From an uncultured Granulosicoccaceae bacterium (GTDB lineage Bacteria > Pseudomonadota > Gammaproteobacteria > Granulosicoccales > Granulosicoccaceae): a stretch of DNA of 42,161 nucleotides. The DNA lies in the NCBI GenBank assembly GCA_938020525.1, contig CALIHW010000031.1, positions 1 through 42,161 on the forward strand. Reading direction: 5' to 3'. Of this stretch, positions 1 to 8,983 are shown piece by piece (position 1 is the first letter of the stretch; every line of letters begins with the position of its first letter). The translations under genes and the position numbers were made by a program. The notes below the pieces were generated by a model. The model saw only the letters and a list, made by a program, of their open reading frames with translations. It had not been told where the DNA came from and made no database searches.

Positions 1-166
1 TCTGCGCGGCAGAACGTCCGCTACTGCGAACGCGCCCTGACGGTACGCCAAGGCGACAATAATTATCGATCATTTTCGTTACGTATGAACAACTATGCGC
101 CTCAAATGATAGTAAAAACGTCCTCGCCATGGCACGTTCTCGCTACGCGGATTTCTACCACGCAGA
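1..166 (-). repeat. MITE-like dispersed repeat, copy A
   Basis: The reverse complement of this stretch matches 24457-24639 almost throughout. Shared blocks include TAGCGAGAACGTGCCATG, TCATTTGAGGCGCATAGTT, CGTCAGGGCGCGTTCGCAGT and the end TTCTGCCGCGCAGA. The two ends form an imperfect terminal inverted repeat, TCTGCGCGGCAG at position 1 against TCTGCGTGGTAG on the other strand at 166. Copy A lacks about 17 bp that copy B has next to GCGAGGAC. There is no open frame of note, so it is non-autonomous. The window begins exactly at the terminal repeat, so more may lie outside. Positions 167-540 hold no gene or clear signal that I can see. Confidence 0.8.
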
Positions 167-540
167 CTCCTAACCTGGATTATTCATCAGGCGACAAATA
201 AATACTGGCGAAATACTATGTATACACTTCCAAACCACTTTTTTAGCACCTTTTTCAAAATAGCAGTGTGTCTATTCGACGCCAGAAGAAAATCTGGACG
301 CCCCATGTCGTTAGCAATTAGGCTCATGAATTATCCAGGCTAGGCTTCCATTTCCCTTGCAACGCCTATCGTCGGGCTGCATTGACTCAGGTGCATTGAC
401 CGTGAGCTCCCAATAGCAGCCAGACCTGACTATCCGGGGCATGATTACACAAGCTCATTGCACTGTGGCCTGTCACTTCACTGATCGCAACTCTCCAACA
501 CTAACTACCCGTACACGCTTTTACAGACTAGATTACTGAC

Positions 541-1530
541 ATGAATGACGTTATAAAAAACTGTATCGAACACTGCAAATCGAAAACATGCCGCGTTGCA
601 CTGCCGGAAGGTGAAGACCCCCGTGTTCAGGCAGCAGCACTGGAAATACGTAAACAAAATATCGCCACACCAATACTACTAGGTGACCACAGTAAGATAA
701 GTGCTGTTGCCACTGCTAACAATATCGATCTGAGCAACATCGAGATTGTCGATACAACAAAAGCGGAACCAGCGCATCTGAGCCAGATATTGGTGGGTAA
801 AAAGAAAAAAATTACCACAGACAATGTGGCTGACCTTATCAAGCTGCCGCTGTATCGCTCAATAGCGATGCTGCACAGTGATGAAGTAGATGCAATGGTG
901 GCTGGCGCGGTGCTGCCAACCGCCAGAGTACTTGAGGCATCGTTTGCTGTCGGACCGCAGCCTGGTATAACGACGCTGTCGAGCTTTTTCATTATGGCTT
1001 TGAAAAACCAGACGGACTGTGTTGCTGAAACATTGTTGTTTGCTGATTGCGCAATCAATATTGCACCCACCGAGGAACAGCTTGCCGAAATCGCTATAAC
1101 ATCAGCCCGAAGTGCTGAAAAAATACTCAATGTAGAGCCGAGGGTAGCAATGCTGTCTTTTTCTACACACAGCAGTGCAAGTCATGCCAGTGTCAGCAAA
1201 GTATCTGCAGCGGTTGAAATCGTCCGGTCACGGGCCCCCGACATTAAAATAGATGGCGATATACAGGTCGATGCAGCTCTTTCAACGCGAGTCGCAAACA
1301 CCAAACTGAGTAACCCGGGTGAGGTGGCAGGCCGCGCCAATGTGCTGATTTTTCCCGACTTGAATGCCGGCAATATCGCCTACAAGCTGGTCCAATATTG
1401 CGGCGGTGCGCAGGCAACAGGACCCATTCTTCAAGGTTTCGCAAAGCCTGTTTGCGATCTGTCCCGCGGCGCAAGCGTCGAAGACATCATATCGGCCGCC
1501 GCGGTCACGATCACGCTTAGCGACAACTGA
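541..1530 (+). CDS. pta: Phosphate acetyltransferase (short form)
   Basis: The product interconverts acetyl-CoA plus phosphate and acetyl phosphate plus CoA, in the cytosolic acetate (Pta-AckA) pathway. The 329-residue protein consists only of the PTA_PTB catalytic domain. It has the family start (VALPEGEDPRV), the VAGAVLPTARVLEASFAVGP block near residue 120, and the C-terminal block with FPDLNAGNIAYKLVQ and GPILQGFAKPVCDLSRG. It lacks the N-terminal DRTGG/P-loop part of the long enterobacterial Pta. An acyl specificity other than acetyl (phosphate butyryltransferase) is possible but the sequence reads as Pta. No strong Shine-Dalgarno precedes the ATG. No acetate kinase gene is in the window, so it is not in an ackA-pta pair here. 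Confidence 0.9.
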   Translation: MNDVIKNCIEHCKSKTCRVALPEGEDPRVQAAALEIRKQNIATPILLGDHSKISAVATANNIDLSNIEIVDTTKAEPAHLSQILVGKKKKITTDNVADLIKLPLYRSIAMLHSDEVDAMVAGAVLPTARVLEASFAVGPQPGITTLSSFFIMALKNQTDCVAETLLFADCAINIAPTEEQLAEIAITSARSAEKILNVEPRVAMLSFSTHSSASHASVSKVSAAVEIVRSRAPDIKIDGDIQVDAALSTRVANTKLSNPGEVAGRANVLIFPDLNAGNIAYKLVQYCGGAQATGPILQGFAKPVCDLSRGASVEDIISAAAVTITLSDN

Positions 1531-1546
1531 GGCTGATCAGAAACAA

Positions 1547-1579
1547 ATCCCTAACGCATCCCTGACACATCCTTAACGC
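1547..1579. repeat. 11-bp tandem repeat, 3 copies, after pta
   Basis: Three adjacent imperfect copies, ATCCCTAACGC / ATCCCTGACAC / ATCCTTAACGC, start 17 bp after the pta stop codon. No stem-loop is formed, so this is not an obvious terminator. It belongs with the other short tandem duplications found at gene ends in this window. Confidence 0.75.
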
Positions 1580-1709
1580 GTACTTGGGACCCCGCGCTGC
1601 CCGATTTCTAAGCACCACAAAAAGGGCTCTTGTAATCTCGACGGCTTATCAGTGTGTTTCTGGTACGGAGTCGGCGCGAACTGTTGTCTATCAGTTCTGC
1701 GGTCAGCTA

Positions 1710-1723
1710 CTACAATATTGTAG
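1710..1723. promoter_or_regulatory. Perfect 14-bp palindrome upstream of lon
   Basis: CTACAATATTGTAG is a perfect palindrome about 185 bp upstream of the lon start, in the 378-bp gap between pta and lon. It could be a dimeric regulator site. No regulator is known and no convincing promoter hexamers or heat-shock promoter could be placed. Apart from this and the 11-bp repeats, nothing was seen in 1531-1908. Confidence 0.35.
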
Positions 1724-1908
1724 ATATGGTTGAATTCCAGCTGTTTACGCATAACTTCAGAAGATGCGACAACCAGCGGCAGTTTGCACTATCTTTCGCT
1801 ACTCCAACAGGATTGTTTTGATCGGGAGATCCGGGCAGACAATCTGCACAATATTTTTACAGATCCAATACCAACAGTTTGTAACTCACAGGAATAAGTT
1901 TTCTCTAT

Positions 1909-4302
1909 ATGAGCAAAGACGACCCACAGGTAATGCCGAAGAAAAAAGCCAATAGCACCGGTTTAATATTGCCGGGGCAAGCACTGCCATCAAAAATTCT
2001 GATCCTGCCAGTGTACGAGCGGCCTTTCTTCCCGGCCCAGATTCAACCACTCGTGGTTGACCGCGATCATTGGCGTAGTACTTTTGAAAAGCTACATGAA
2101 GACGATCAACATGTTGTCGGCCTGGTCCATGTCAAAGACGACGCTCAGGAAATTCCAGACCCAACCGAGTTTTCTAAAACCGGCTGCGTCGTAAGGCTAC
2201 ACAATGTGGTAGAGCAAGAATCCAGCATCCAGTTTATTGCACAGGGACTTCAACGGTTCACCATCAACAAGTGGCTTCGCAAAGCTCCGCCCTTCGCCGG
2301 TTCGGTAAATTACCCGATAGAGCCAGAAGAAAACCGCGATGATGTTAAGTCGTATGCAATGGCACTGATACAGGCAATTAAAGAGCTGGTACCACTTAAT
2401 CCGCTTTATAACGAAGAGCTTAAGAATTTTTTAAATCATTTTAATCTGAATGAGCCATCACCACTGGCCGACTTTGCTGCCGCCATAACCACAGCGCCCG
2501 GTGACGAGCTCCAGGATGTGCTCGATACTATTCCAATTCTTCCGCGTATGGAAAAAGTATTACTATTGTTGCGCAAAGAAATTGAAATGGCGCGACTGCA
2601 AGGTGAGATCAGGCAGGAAGTTGAAAACAAGATTCATAAAAATCAACGCGATTTTTTTCTGAAGGAACAACTAAAGGTCATCCAACGCGAGTTAGGTATA
2701 GCGAAAGATGATCGCACCGCAGATGTAGAACAATTTAAAGAGCGCATGGAACAACGCCATCCGCCTAAGCCTGTACAAAAAAGATTCGACGAAGAGCTGC
2801 AAAAATTATCCGTTCTCGAAACAGGATCACCTGAATATGGCGTTACACGCAACTATCTTGATTGGGTAACCAACGTGCCCTGGGGTGTGCAGTCAGAAGA
2901 TAAACTTGATCTTAAAAAAGCCCGCCGAATTCTAAACCGCCACCACGCAGGCCTCGATGACGTAAAAGACCGAATTCTGGAGTTCCTGGCACTGGGCGCT
3001 TACCGCGGCGAGATATCAGGCTCTATTTTATTGCTGGTCGGACCACCGGGTGTCGGTAAAACATCGATTGGACGATCAATAGCTGACTCACTTGGACGTA
3101 AGTTTTATCGATTCAGCCTGGGTGGCATGCGCGATGAAGCAGAGATCAAAGGTCATAGACGAACCTATATCGGTGCAATGCCGGGCAAGCTGGTACAGGC
3201 TCTTAAAGATGTACAGGTAGATAATCCGGTAATCATGCTGGATGAAGTAGACAAGATAGGTGCATCGTTTCACGGTGATCCGGCTTCGGCACTTTTGGAG
3301 GTATTGGACCCGGAACAAAACAGTGAGTTTCTGGATCACTATCTTGATTTGCGAGTGGATCTATCAAAAGTTCTATTTGTTTGCACTGCAAATCAAATGG
3401 ATACCATTCCAAGACCTCTGCTTGACCGTATGGATGACATCCGACTTGCAGGCTACCTGCCGGAAGAAAAATTCAAGATTGCGACCAAACATTTATGGCC
3501 AAGATTATTAGATCGAAACAAAGTCGCACCTTCTAAAATCAATCTGACTGACAGTGCTATCAAAACCCTGATAGAAGGTTACGCACGTGAGGCTGGAGTC
3601 AGGAATCTTGAAAAACTGTTATCAAAAATTCTGCGTAAGTCTGTGGTCAAATTACTCAGTGGCAGCAAACGAATAACCATCAATGATAAAACTTTACGTG
3701 ATTTTGTCGGACAACCCATTTTCAGGCCGGAGCGACACCTTAAAGGCGTCGGTGTAATAACTGGTCTGGCATGGACTGCCATGGGTGGTGCTACCCTGCC
3801 AATAGAGGCTACAGTGGTTCGCACCGATAAAGCGGGCTTCAAACTCACCGGCAACCTTGGTGCGGTCATGAAAGAATCCGCAGAAATTGCTTATAGCTAC
3901 GTCACTTCAAATCTATCGAAGTACAAAATCAAATCAGATATCAGTAAAGATGCTTTTGTACATCTGCATGTGCCAGAGGGCGCTACTCCTAAAGATGGCC
4001 CGAGTGCAGGCATCACCATGGCAACAGCATTACTCTCGCTGGCACTAGACAAACAGATTAAAGCCAATGTTGCCATGACTGGCGAGCTTACCCTTACCGG
4101 CCAGGTGCTTCCGGTTGGCGGAATCAAGGAGAAACTAATCGCAGCCAAGAGACTCGGCATCAAAACAGCCATCCTGCCGTTTGACAACAAGCGCGATTAC
4201 GATGAACTTTCAGCCTCGGTGAGGCGCGGTATTAAAGTTCATTTTGCAGAAACATTTGAAGACGTTAGCGAAATTGTATTTAAGGGTGCTTACCTGAAGT
4301 AA
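1909..4302 (+). CDS. lon: ATP-dependent Lon-type protease (endopeptidase La)
   Basis: This is a cytosolic AAA+ serine protease that degrades misfolded and short-lived regulatory proteins. The 797-residue protein has the expected order: N-terminal LAN substrate domain (about 25-230), helical linker, AAA+ module with Walker A GPPGVGKTS (about 379-387) and Walker B IMLDEVDK (about 442-449), then the S16 protease domain with the Ser-Lys dyad, Ser699 in PKDGPSAG and Lys742 in GGIKEKL. The Ser-Lys spacing of 43 equals that of E. coli Lon. The N-terminal region (YAMALIQAIKELVPLNPLYNEELK) resembles the second, AsrA-like proteobacterial Lon subgroup as I recall it, so a housekeeping lon may exist elsewhere. 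It is not in the usual clpX-lon-hupB context. An alternative ATG is at 1933; AGGA lies about 15 bp before the chosen start. Confidence 0.95.
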   Translation: MSKDDPQVMPKKKANSTGLILPGQALPSKILILPVYERPFFPAQIQPLVVDRDHWRSTFEKLHEDDQHVVGLVHVKDDAQEIPDPTEFSKTGCVVRLHNVVEQESSIQFIAQGLQRFTINKWLRKAPPFAGSVNYPIEPEENRDDVKSYAMALIQAIKELVPLNPLYNEELKNFLNHFNLNEPSPLADFAAAITTAPGDELQDVLDTIPILPRMEKVLLLLRKEIEMARLQGEIRQEVENKIHKNQRDFFLKEQLKVIQRELGIAKDDRTADVEQFKERMEQRHPPKPVQKRFDEELQKLSVLETGSPEYGVTRNYLDWVTNVPWGVQSEDKLDLKKARRILNRHHAGLDDVKDRILEFLALGAYRGEISGSILLLVGPPGVGKTSIGRSIADSLGRKFYRFSLGGMRDEAEIKGHRRTYIGAMPGKLVQALKDVQVDNPVIMLDEVDKIGASFHGDPASALLEVLDPEQNSEFLDHYLDLRVDLSKVLFVCTANQMDTIPRPLLDRMDDIRLAGYLPEEKFKIATKHLWPRLLDRNKVAPSKINLTDSAIKTLIEGYAREAGVRNLEKLLSKILRKSVVKLLSGSKRITINDKTLRDFVGQPIFRPERHLKGVGVITGLAWTAMGGATLPIEATVVRTDKAGFKLTGNLGAVMKESAEIAYSYVTSNLSKYKIKSDISKDAFVHLHVPEGATPKDGPSAGITMATALLSLALDKQIKANVAMTGELTLTGQVLPVGGIKEKLIAAKRLGIKTAILPFDNKRDYDELSASVRRGIKVHFAETFEDVSEIVFKGAYLK

Positions 4303-4333
4303 GCCTCATTGTAATTCTGGCGACTTAAGTCTT

Positions 4334-4389
4334 AAAATTTATCTGGTAAAGCTTGTCTGGTAAAATTTGTCTAGTAAAGTTTATCTAGG
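4334..4389. repeat. 14-bp tandem repeat, 4 copies, between lon and the next gene
   Basis: Four head-to-tail imperfect units are present: AAAATTTATCTGGT, AAAGCTTGTCTGGT, AAAATTTGTCTAGT and AAAGTTTATCTAGG. The array begins 31 bp after the lon stop. Its last unit contains the stop codon of the convergent gene at 4385. There is no inverted repeat in it. Confidence 0.85.
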
Positions 4390-5551
4390 AACCAGAGGTG
4401 TGCAAAACTGCAGCCTCTGACACGGTATTTCTCTGCCATGGGTAAGGGCTGACACTACCCTCTATCTTTTGCAAATACTGATTTAGTTCTTCCTTGTCAC
4501 CAACCAACTGCAGCACGTAGGCTATAACGTTATCTGCTATTCCCCTCTGCCAGCTACCCAGCTCGTGATTATCCTTTTGATAGTTTCGCAACTGTTTGTA
4601 TAAATCAGCCACAACCAGCGACTGCGATGAGTCAATGCCAGACGACATATCGCTAAAACCCAAACATTCAACATGGGTAATAATTTTTGCAATCGCAACA
4701 GTCGCATCGGACCTGCCGTCAACTGCCGTCTCAATAACTGATACGAACTGATTAGCTTTGGATGTCGAGAGAACTAAAAAACGCGCAGCTGCCATTACAC
4801 CATGCAGATGACGTGGATCATTCTGCAGTAACAAAGCCAGACTGCTAAACAGATGCTCATCACTGAGACCCGTAAAGCCTTTCGCCATCAGTAACCCGCA
4901 CAGTGCTTCCTGATCATTGGGTTTGAGCCTGAGAGCTGCATTAAAATGTTTAAACGCCTGTGCCATTGTTTTTGCAACCTGCTCATCAAGCACACCTCCC
5001 AGCTGCAATCCGAGTCGCTTCGCAAGACACAGCTTTACATGCCCCATCAAAATATGGCTGTCAGCGTCTTTAGGGTTCGCATTGATGATTGATTGCAGCG
5101 CACGCTCGTTGACAGAGCTATAGTTCAGATTGGCAAAGAATCCCTGCCGCTCTGCCGGTGTCATTGCACCAAGCTTTGCACTGAGATCCTCCCAACCACC
5201 ACTCTTGATTAAATTAATCGCAAAGACAGCGTCGCGCGGTGATACCGCAAAATCATGACTTAGTCGGCTGCAGAAACGTCCGACTCTTTGCGGCGCAGAC
5301 TCATTGCTATGCGCCTGCATCGCTTCATCTTCGGTTGCGTACGCATTGATAAACCACGCACTAAAGTTGGCCACCGCCATTGTCAGGCAAGAGGCAATTA
5401 ACACATCGATACCCGGAGTGAACCACTGAAGGGCCGCAAACACAGTGCACAACAAGATGGCAAACAAAGCGAATGAGGTTTTGCGCAAATCGAGTCTGTC
5501 TACCAGAAGACAGACTACTGCGATACAGGGAATGGCAACCAGATAATTCAC
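4385..5551 (-). CDS. Unknown membrane protein with TPR-like helical repeats
   Basis: I do not recognise this gene. The 388-residue product starts with two or three hydrophobic segments (YLVAIPCIAVVCLLV, SFALFAILLCTVFAALQWF, VLIASCLTMAVANFSAWFI; roughly residues 3-70) and continues as a soluble helical domain. Around residues 150-230 it has a TPR-like stretch (NANPKDADSHILMGHVKLCLA; AFKHFNAALRLKPNDQEALCG). This layout suggests a membrane-anchored scaffold. The start is GTG at 5551, chosen because GGAG lies 8 bp upstream. It is convergent with lon and its stop codon lies inside the 14-bp tandem repeat. The neighbouring heme A synthase gene, 5' on the same strand, is 252 bp away, so cotranscription is uncertain. 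Confidence 0.75.
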   Translation of the reverse strand: MNYLVAIPCIAVVCLLVDRLDLRKTSFALFAILLCTVFAALQWFTPGIDVLIASCLTMAVANFSAWFINAYATEDEAMQAHSNESAPQRVGRFCSRLSHDFAVSPRDAVFAINLIKSGGWEDLSAKLGAMTPAERQGFFANLNYSSVNERALQSIINANPKDADSHILMGHVKLCLAKRLGLQLGGVLDEQVAKTMAQAFKHFNAALRLKPNDQEALCGLLMAKGFTGLSDEHLFSSLALLLQNDPRHLHGVMAAARFLVLSTSKANQFVSVIETAVDGRSDATVAIAKIITHVECLGFSDMSSGIDSSQSLVVADLYKQLRNYQKDNHELGSWQRGIADNVIAYVLQLVGDKEELNQYLQKIEGSVSPYPWQRNTVSEAAVLHTSGS

Positions 5552-5783
5552 AGACTAGCTCCGGAGCTGTGTTTTCACAGCAATTTAGCAAGGCCCGATA
5601 GTACCGTAACTCACATTTTTTCGCTGTGACAAACCAGCGATTTAACTCAATGTGCACAAGCCCGCAATGAATTATGACTGCAGTTTGCGGTTAATCTAAA
5701 TTGTTCTATGATCCGGGTCCGGAATAGAAGTGACACACATCACATTGTTGAAACATGTTCATTCAACTAATACATGCCTTACC

Positions 5784-5811
5784 ATCGTCTCAGCTCAATC
5801 GTTTCAGCCAT
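5784..5811. repeat. 14-bp imperfect duplication across the cox15 stop
   Basis: ATCGTCTCAGCTCA is followed directly by ATCGTTTCAGCCAT (10 of 14 identical). The second unit covers the stop codon of the heme A synthase gene. It is weaker than the other gene-end repeats but has the same period and position. Confidence 0.5.
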
Positions 5812-6958
5812 TGGGCGAAGCTGCAGTTGATACAGCTACAGCAGAACTACCACGCCCCTGCACTTTCAGCTCATGATCGTTGCGGTGCTGCGCACCATAT
5901 CTCAGAAATAAGTACACAGTAATCTGGACACCAAATATCAACGAGGCAAGGCAGAGGTGCAAAGGTTGTACAAAAGCCGGTATAGCCATATGGTTCATAA
6001 TCACACCGATAACCACCGTCGATACAATCAACACCCCCTGAGCAATACCAAACTGCCGCATCGGGTTGGACTTTGGAATATGTTGCCAGATCTGATAAAC
6101 CAGCCAGCAGTTAACCAACAAAATCAGCCATGAAAACGAACGATGTACCAGAAAGATAAGTGGCAATTGTTCTATCCAGATACTTCTTGCGGCCTCACTG
6201 CGAGCAATGATGTCTATGGCTTCTCGAACCTGCGTACCCATGACCATTTGCAGTAATGTCATGCCCATCGCAACAGCAAGTACATTACTAAATACCGCTG
6301 GCAATTTATGCATCCCCTGATTGGGTATAACCTCACGCTGCGATCTCATGACTGCCCAGATCAACATCGCTACAATTGCCTGTGCCAACAGCATGTGCAA
6401 GGTAACCATACCCGGATGCAGATTACTTGCGACTACACGAGAACCCAGCCAGCCTTGAAAAACTACCGCAAGGAATGCTGCAACAGAAAGTCGGGTAACG
6501 AGGTTATTGTGTTTTCGAAAGTGACGAGACGCAAGCATTGTTAGAAAAATTAAAATACCTATCAACACGCCAGTTAAACGATTGGTATATTCAATCCAGG
6601 TTTTGGTGGCGTTGAATTTGGTTTCCGCGTATCCGCGCTCAGCATAAATTTGTTGGTAGTTGTCAGGTAACTGACTCTCATTTACAGGTGGTATCCATTG
6701 CCCAAAACACGTCGGCCAGTCCGGACACCCCATGCCAGACCCGGTCGCACGCACCGCCCCGGCGACAAGAATTAAAAAGTACACTGCCGCAACAGTGAGC
6801 ATGCCAAGACGGCGGAATCGCCTTACTCTTAGTTCATGCATTTCAGGCTCGGGCATTTTGGGCTTGGGCATTTCGGGTTCGAGCATTTCGGGATCAGGCA
6901 CATTGGTTACATTCACACTGGACTCATTCGTTTTTGCTTCGCTTATATCCATATTCAT
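5804..6958 (-). CDS. ctaA: Heme A synthase (COX15/CtaA family)
   Basis: The enzyme oxidises the C8 methyl of heme O to give heme A for aa3-type cytochrome oxidases, in the inner membrane. The protein has about eight hydrophobic segments and the family marks: LILVAGAVRATGSGMGCPDWPTCFGQWIPP near the N terminus (the CPDWPxCFG block), WIEYTNRLTGVLIG, SNLHPGMVTLHMLLAQ, LVHRSFSWLILLVN and FVQPLHLCLASLIFG, whose histidines include the heme ligands. A cytosolic N-terminal tail of about 45 residues carries a P-E-P-E-M repeat encoded by a 15-bp DNA repeat. I chose ATG at 6958, preceded by GGA about 10 bp away; TTG at 6967 and ATG at 6952 are alternatives. No ctaB or ctaCDE gene is adjacent. Confidence 0.92.
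   Translation of the reverse strand: MNMDISEAKTNESSVNVTNVPDPEMLEPEMPKPKMPEPEMHELRVRRFRRLGMLTVAAVYFLILVAGAVRATGSGMGCPDWPTCFGQWIPPVNESQLPDNYQQIYAERGYAETKFNATKTWIEYTNRLTGVLIGILIFLTMLASRHFRKHNNLVTRLSVAAFLAVVFQGWLGSRVVASNLHPGMVTLHMLLAQAIVAMLIWAVMRSQREVIPNQGMHKLPAVFSNVLAVAMGMTLLQMVMGTQVREAIDIIARSEAARSIWIEQLPLIFLVHRSFSWLILLVNCWLVYQIWQHIPKSNPMRQFGIAQGVLIVSTVVIGVIMNHMAIPAFVQPLHLCLASLIFGVQITVYLFLRYGAQHRNDHELKVQGRGSSAVAVSTAASPNG
6839..6898. repeat. 15-bp in-frame tandem repeat, 4 copies, in cox15
   Basis: Four 15-bp units, read on the minus strand, encode PDPEM, LEPEM, PKPKM and PEPEM, before the first membrane segment of heme A synthase. The unit is a multiple of three, so copy-number change would keep the frame and alter only the length of the N-terminal tail. 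Confidence 0.85.
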
Positions 6959-7204
6959 ATAGCGCAAATCCAGGATTCATTCACCGGCAGCATTGCAGCG
7001 CCTGATTTATGTGTTAATTTTTTGGCAGAAGCTCTATTTTTTGATCCGGGACACTGTGAAAATGCTCTATAGTTACCAAAGCAGAACGCGTCCATCATCG
7101 GGTGTGACCGGATACTTCAAGTATAACCCGAAGCGGCCCGCAGGCATCTAATGTTGCTGCTAATTTGAATGCAATTTCTGTATTTAACAGGCTTCGTTTA
7201 CCAG

Positions 7205-7246
7205 TTTTCATATGGCCGATTTTCATATGGCTGTTTTCATATGGCC
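7205..7246. repeat. 14/15-bp tandem repeat with ATG codons, 3 copies
   Basis: Three adjacent units are TTTTCATATGGCCGA (15 bp), TTTTCATATGGCTG (14 bp) and TTTTCATATGGCC. Each contains an ATG. The ATGs at 7212 and 7227 are in frame with the downstream gene and the one at 7241 is not, because the middle unit is one base shorter. Gain or loss of units could therefore change where and in which frame translation begins. Confidence 0.8.
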
Positions 7247-8870
7247 AAAGCAGTACAACGAAGCTGCTACACCGGAGCAGTCAAGTCATAAAGGCAGCAC
7301 ATTAAGTATGCGACAAAAAGAACCACATTCGAATCCAGACCTCCAGTCACTGCTGAACCTGCGATTTACTCCAGCAAATTTCAGCTTGCTGCAATCATTC
7401 GAGCAACCGGAGAACCTCACGCCAGTAATGCAGATCTACGCAGATCAGCTACTTGCCATCGGGTTTGTGTTCTCGCATGAGATCCTGGTTGAACAATGCA
7501 TAGGGAAATGGCCGGATCAATCAGCCCGCATACTGGTTTTCCAAAATAGCGCTGAAAGCGGCTACGCCATACTGACAGATTTGTACCACCAGAAAAGCTG
7601 GGTGTACTTTACACACTACTTCGCCCACGACCGCAGAGCCATCACTACCTGCCAACCTGGCGCGTTGCAAATGAAAGCAACAGAACAGTTAACTTCTACT
7701 GCCGATTTCGCCTTACAGAACACCAGCAATACCAGCCTTAAACCTGCAGGCATTAAATCTCAAAGTCTCAATACACAATGGAATAAGCATCTGTCTTTTA
7801 TATTGGCAAAATATCCCACCGAAAAAGCCTTACTGCTGGACCCGGATCAGCACCTGAATGCGGAGCGGGCAGCGTATCAAAAGTACACAGACCTGCTTCT
7901 GGATTGCGTGATACTCAGACAGTCTGATACACAACTTGTTGGATTTACTCATACGGGGGTCAGTAGTTTCTATTCGGCCATAACTTCAACATCAGCCAAA
8001 AGGCCAAACCCAAAGGTCGAGAAACTTGTTGGCCAAAGCGGTAAGTTTGCATTGACTGAAAAACTGAATTATCGCAATGCCGCACTCACTGCAAGCGCTC
8101 TTGTGTTTGCAGTGCTTGCGTACACTGTCACTACTTTTACTTCAAACAATAACCCTTCAAACAATGGCTCAGGTAAACCGCCGACCGTCGCAGCAGTCGG
8201 CGCGGCAGCAACGGCAATCGACAATCCCACCGCAGATCAACCCAGGGTCTCTGTCACACCAGCTGCAATAGATCAAAATTTATCTAACCTAGCACCTGCC
8301 CCTTCTGTTGATGAAGCCCTATCCATCGCGCCAGACGAACCCGCAGAACAGAAACCTGAGCAATTTATTATCGCTTCAGAAGAAGACGAAATGTGGCGCA
8401 TTGCAGTAGAAAACGCAGAGTTCTATCTCATGTCTAACGATGGTGATCCTGCACCATGGATTCGCACCGCGCGTAAAATGGCGGCAGGATTTACCGGCGA
8501 AGACCCCAGACTTGCGCGCACTTACTTTCTAGCTGCACTGTTAGAAGGCGACCCTAAAATCGCAGAGCAGCAGTACAACAGAGCACTAAGTATTCAAACC
8601 AAGGCGCTTGGTCTCTACCACACAGAAACTGCACAAACACTCGAGGCACTCGCTTGGGTAGCCGAAGATGCAAGAGATGATCTTGAAGAAGCGATCACTC
8701 ATCAGAAACTGGCACTCAATGTATATCGCAGCATATTTGGAGAAGAAGCGGAGGATACCCGTGCCGCGCGTTGGAAGCTGCAATACTTTGAAGATCGACT
8801 GGAAGGCAGACGACCTAAATCAGATGACAACCGCAGATTACTTCCCGCGCTTGCAAGATTTGCCCGCTAG
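7212..8870 (+). CDS. Unknown single-pass membrane protein with C-terminal TPRs
   Basis: I do not recognise the family. The 552-residue product has an N-terminal soluble region of about 290 residues without known motifs, one membrane segment (ALTASALVFAVLAYTVTTF, about 293-311), a low-complexity Asn/Pro/Ala/Thr linker, and a C-terminal domain (about 400-530) that looks like kinesin-light-chain-type TPRs (AEQQYNRALSIQTKALGLYHTETAQ, EEAITHQKLALNVYRSIFGEEAEDTRAARWKL). The predicted topology places the TPRs outside the cytoplasm. The start is uncertain: ATG 7212 and 7227 lie in the tandem repeat without a clear ribosome-binding site, whereas ATG 7308 (MRQKEPHSN) has AGG about 12 bp upstream. It stands alone, divergent from heme A synthase and convergent with the thioredoxin-like gene. 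Confidence 0.7.
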   Translation: MADFHMAVFIWPKQYNEAATPEQSSHKGSTLSMRQKEPHSNPDLQSLLNLRFTPANFSLLQSFEQPENLTPVMQIYADQLLAIGFVFSHEILVEQCIGKWPDQSARILVFQNSAESGYAILTDLYHQKSWVYFTHYFAHDRRAITTCQPGALQMKATEQLTSTADFALQNTSNTSLKPAGIKSQSLNTQWNKHLSFILAKYPTEKALLLDPDQHLNAERAAYQKYTDLLLDCVILRQSDTQLVGFTHTGVSSFYSAITSTSAKRPNPKVEKLVGQSGKFALTEKLNYRNAALTASALVFAVLAYTVTTFTSNNNPSNNGSGKPPTVAAVGAAATAIDNPTADQPRVSVTPAAIDQNLSNLAPAPSVDEALSIAPDEPAEQKPEQFIIASEEDEMWRIAVENAEFYLMSNDGDPAPWIRTARKMAAGFTGEDPRLARTYFLAALLEGDPKIAEQQYNRALSIQTKALGLYHTETAQTLEALAWVAEDARDDLEEAITHQKLALNVYRSIFGEEAEDTRAARWKLQYFEDRLEGRRPKSDDNRRLLPALARFAR

Positions 8871-8983
8871 TGGGGCAGCTAAAGCCGTTGCTGTGAAAGT
8901 TATCTTGTCAAGTGCCAGAACACCTGGTGAAAACTGACAACCTAATAAGGCTGCGTTCTTATCGTTGATAATTAACTAGATGC

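Noticed and set aside
1561..1610. Heat-shock promoter before lon
   Set aside because: A CTTGGG and CCCGAT pair is present but the spacing is far too short for sigma-32.
5804..6958. Loss of a heme-ligand His in heme A synthase (WIEYTNRLTG instead of a His in that motif)
   Set aside because: As I recall, Asn at this place is common in proteobacterial members of the family, so it is probably not a defect.
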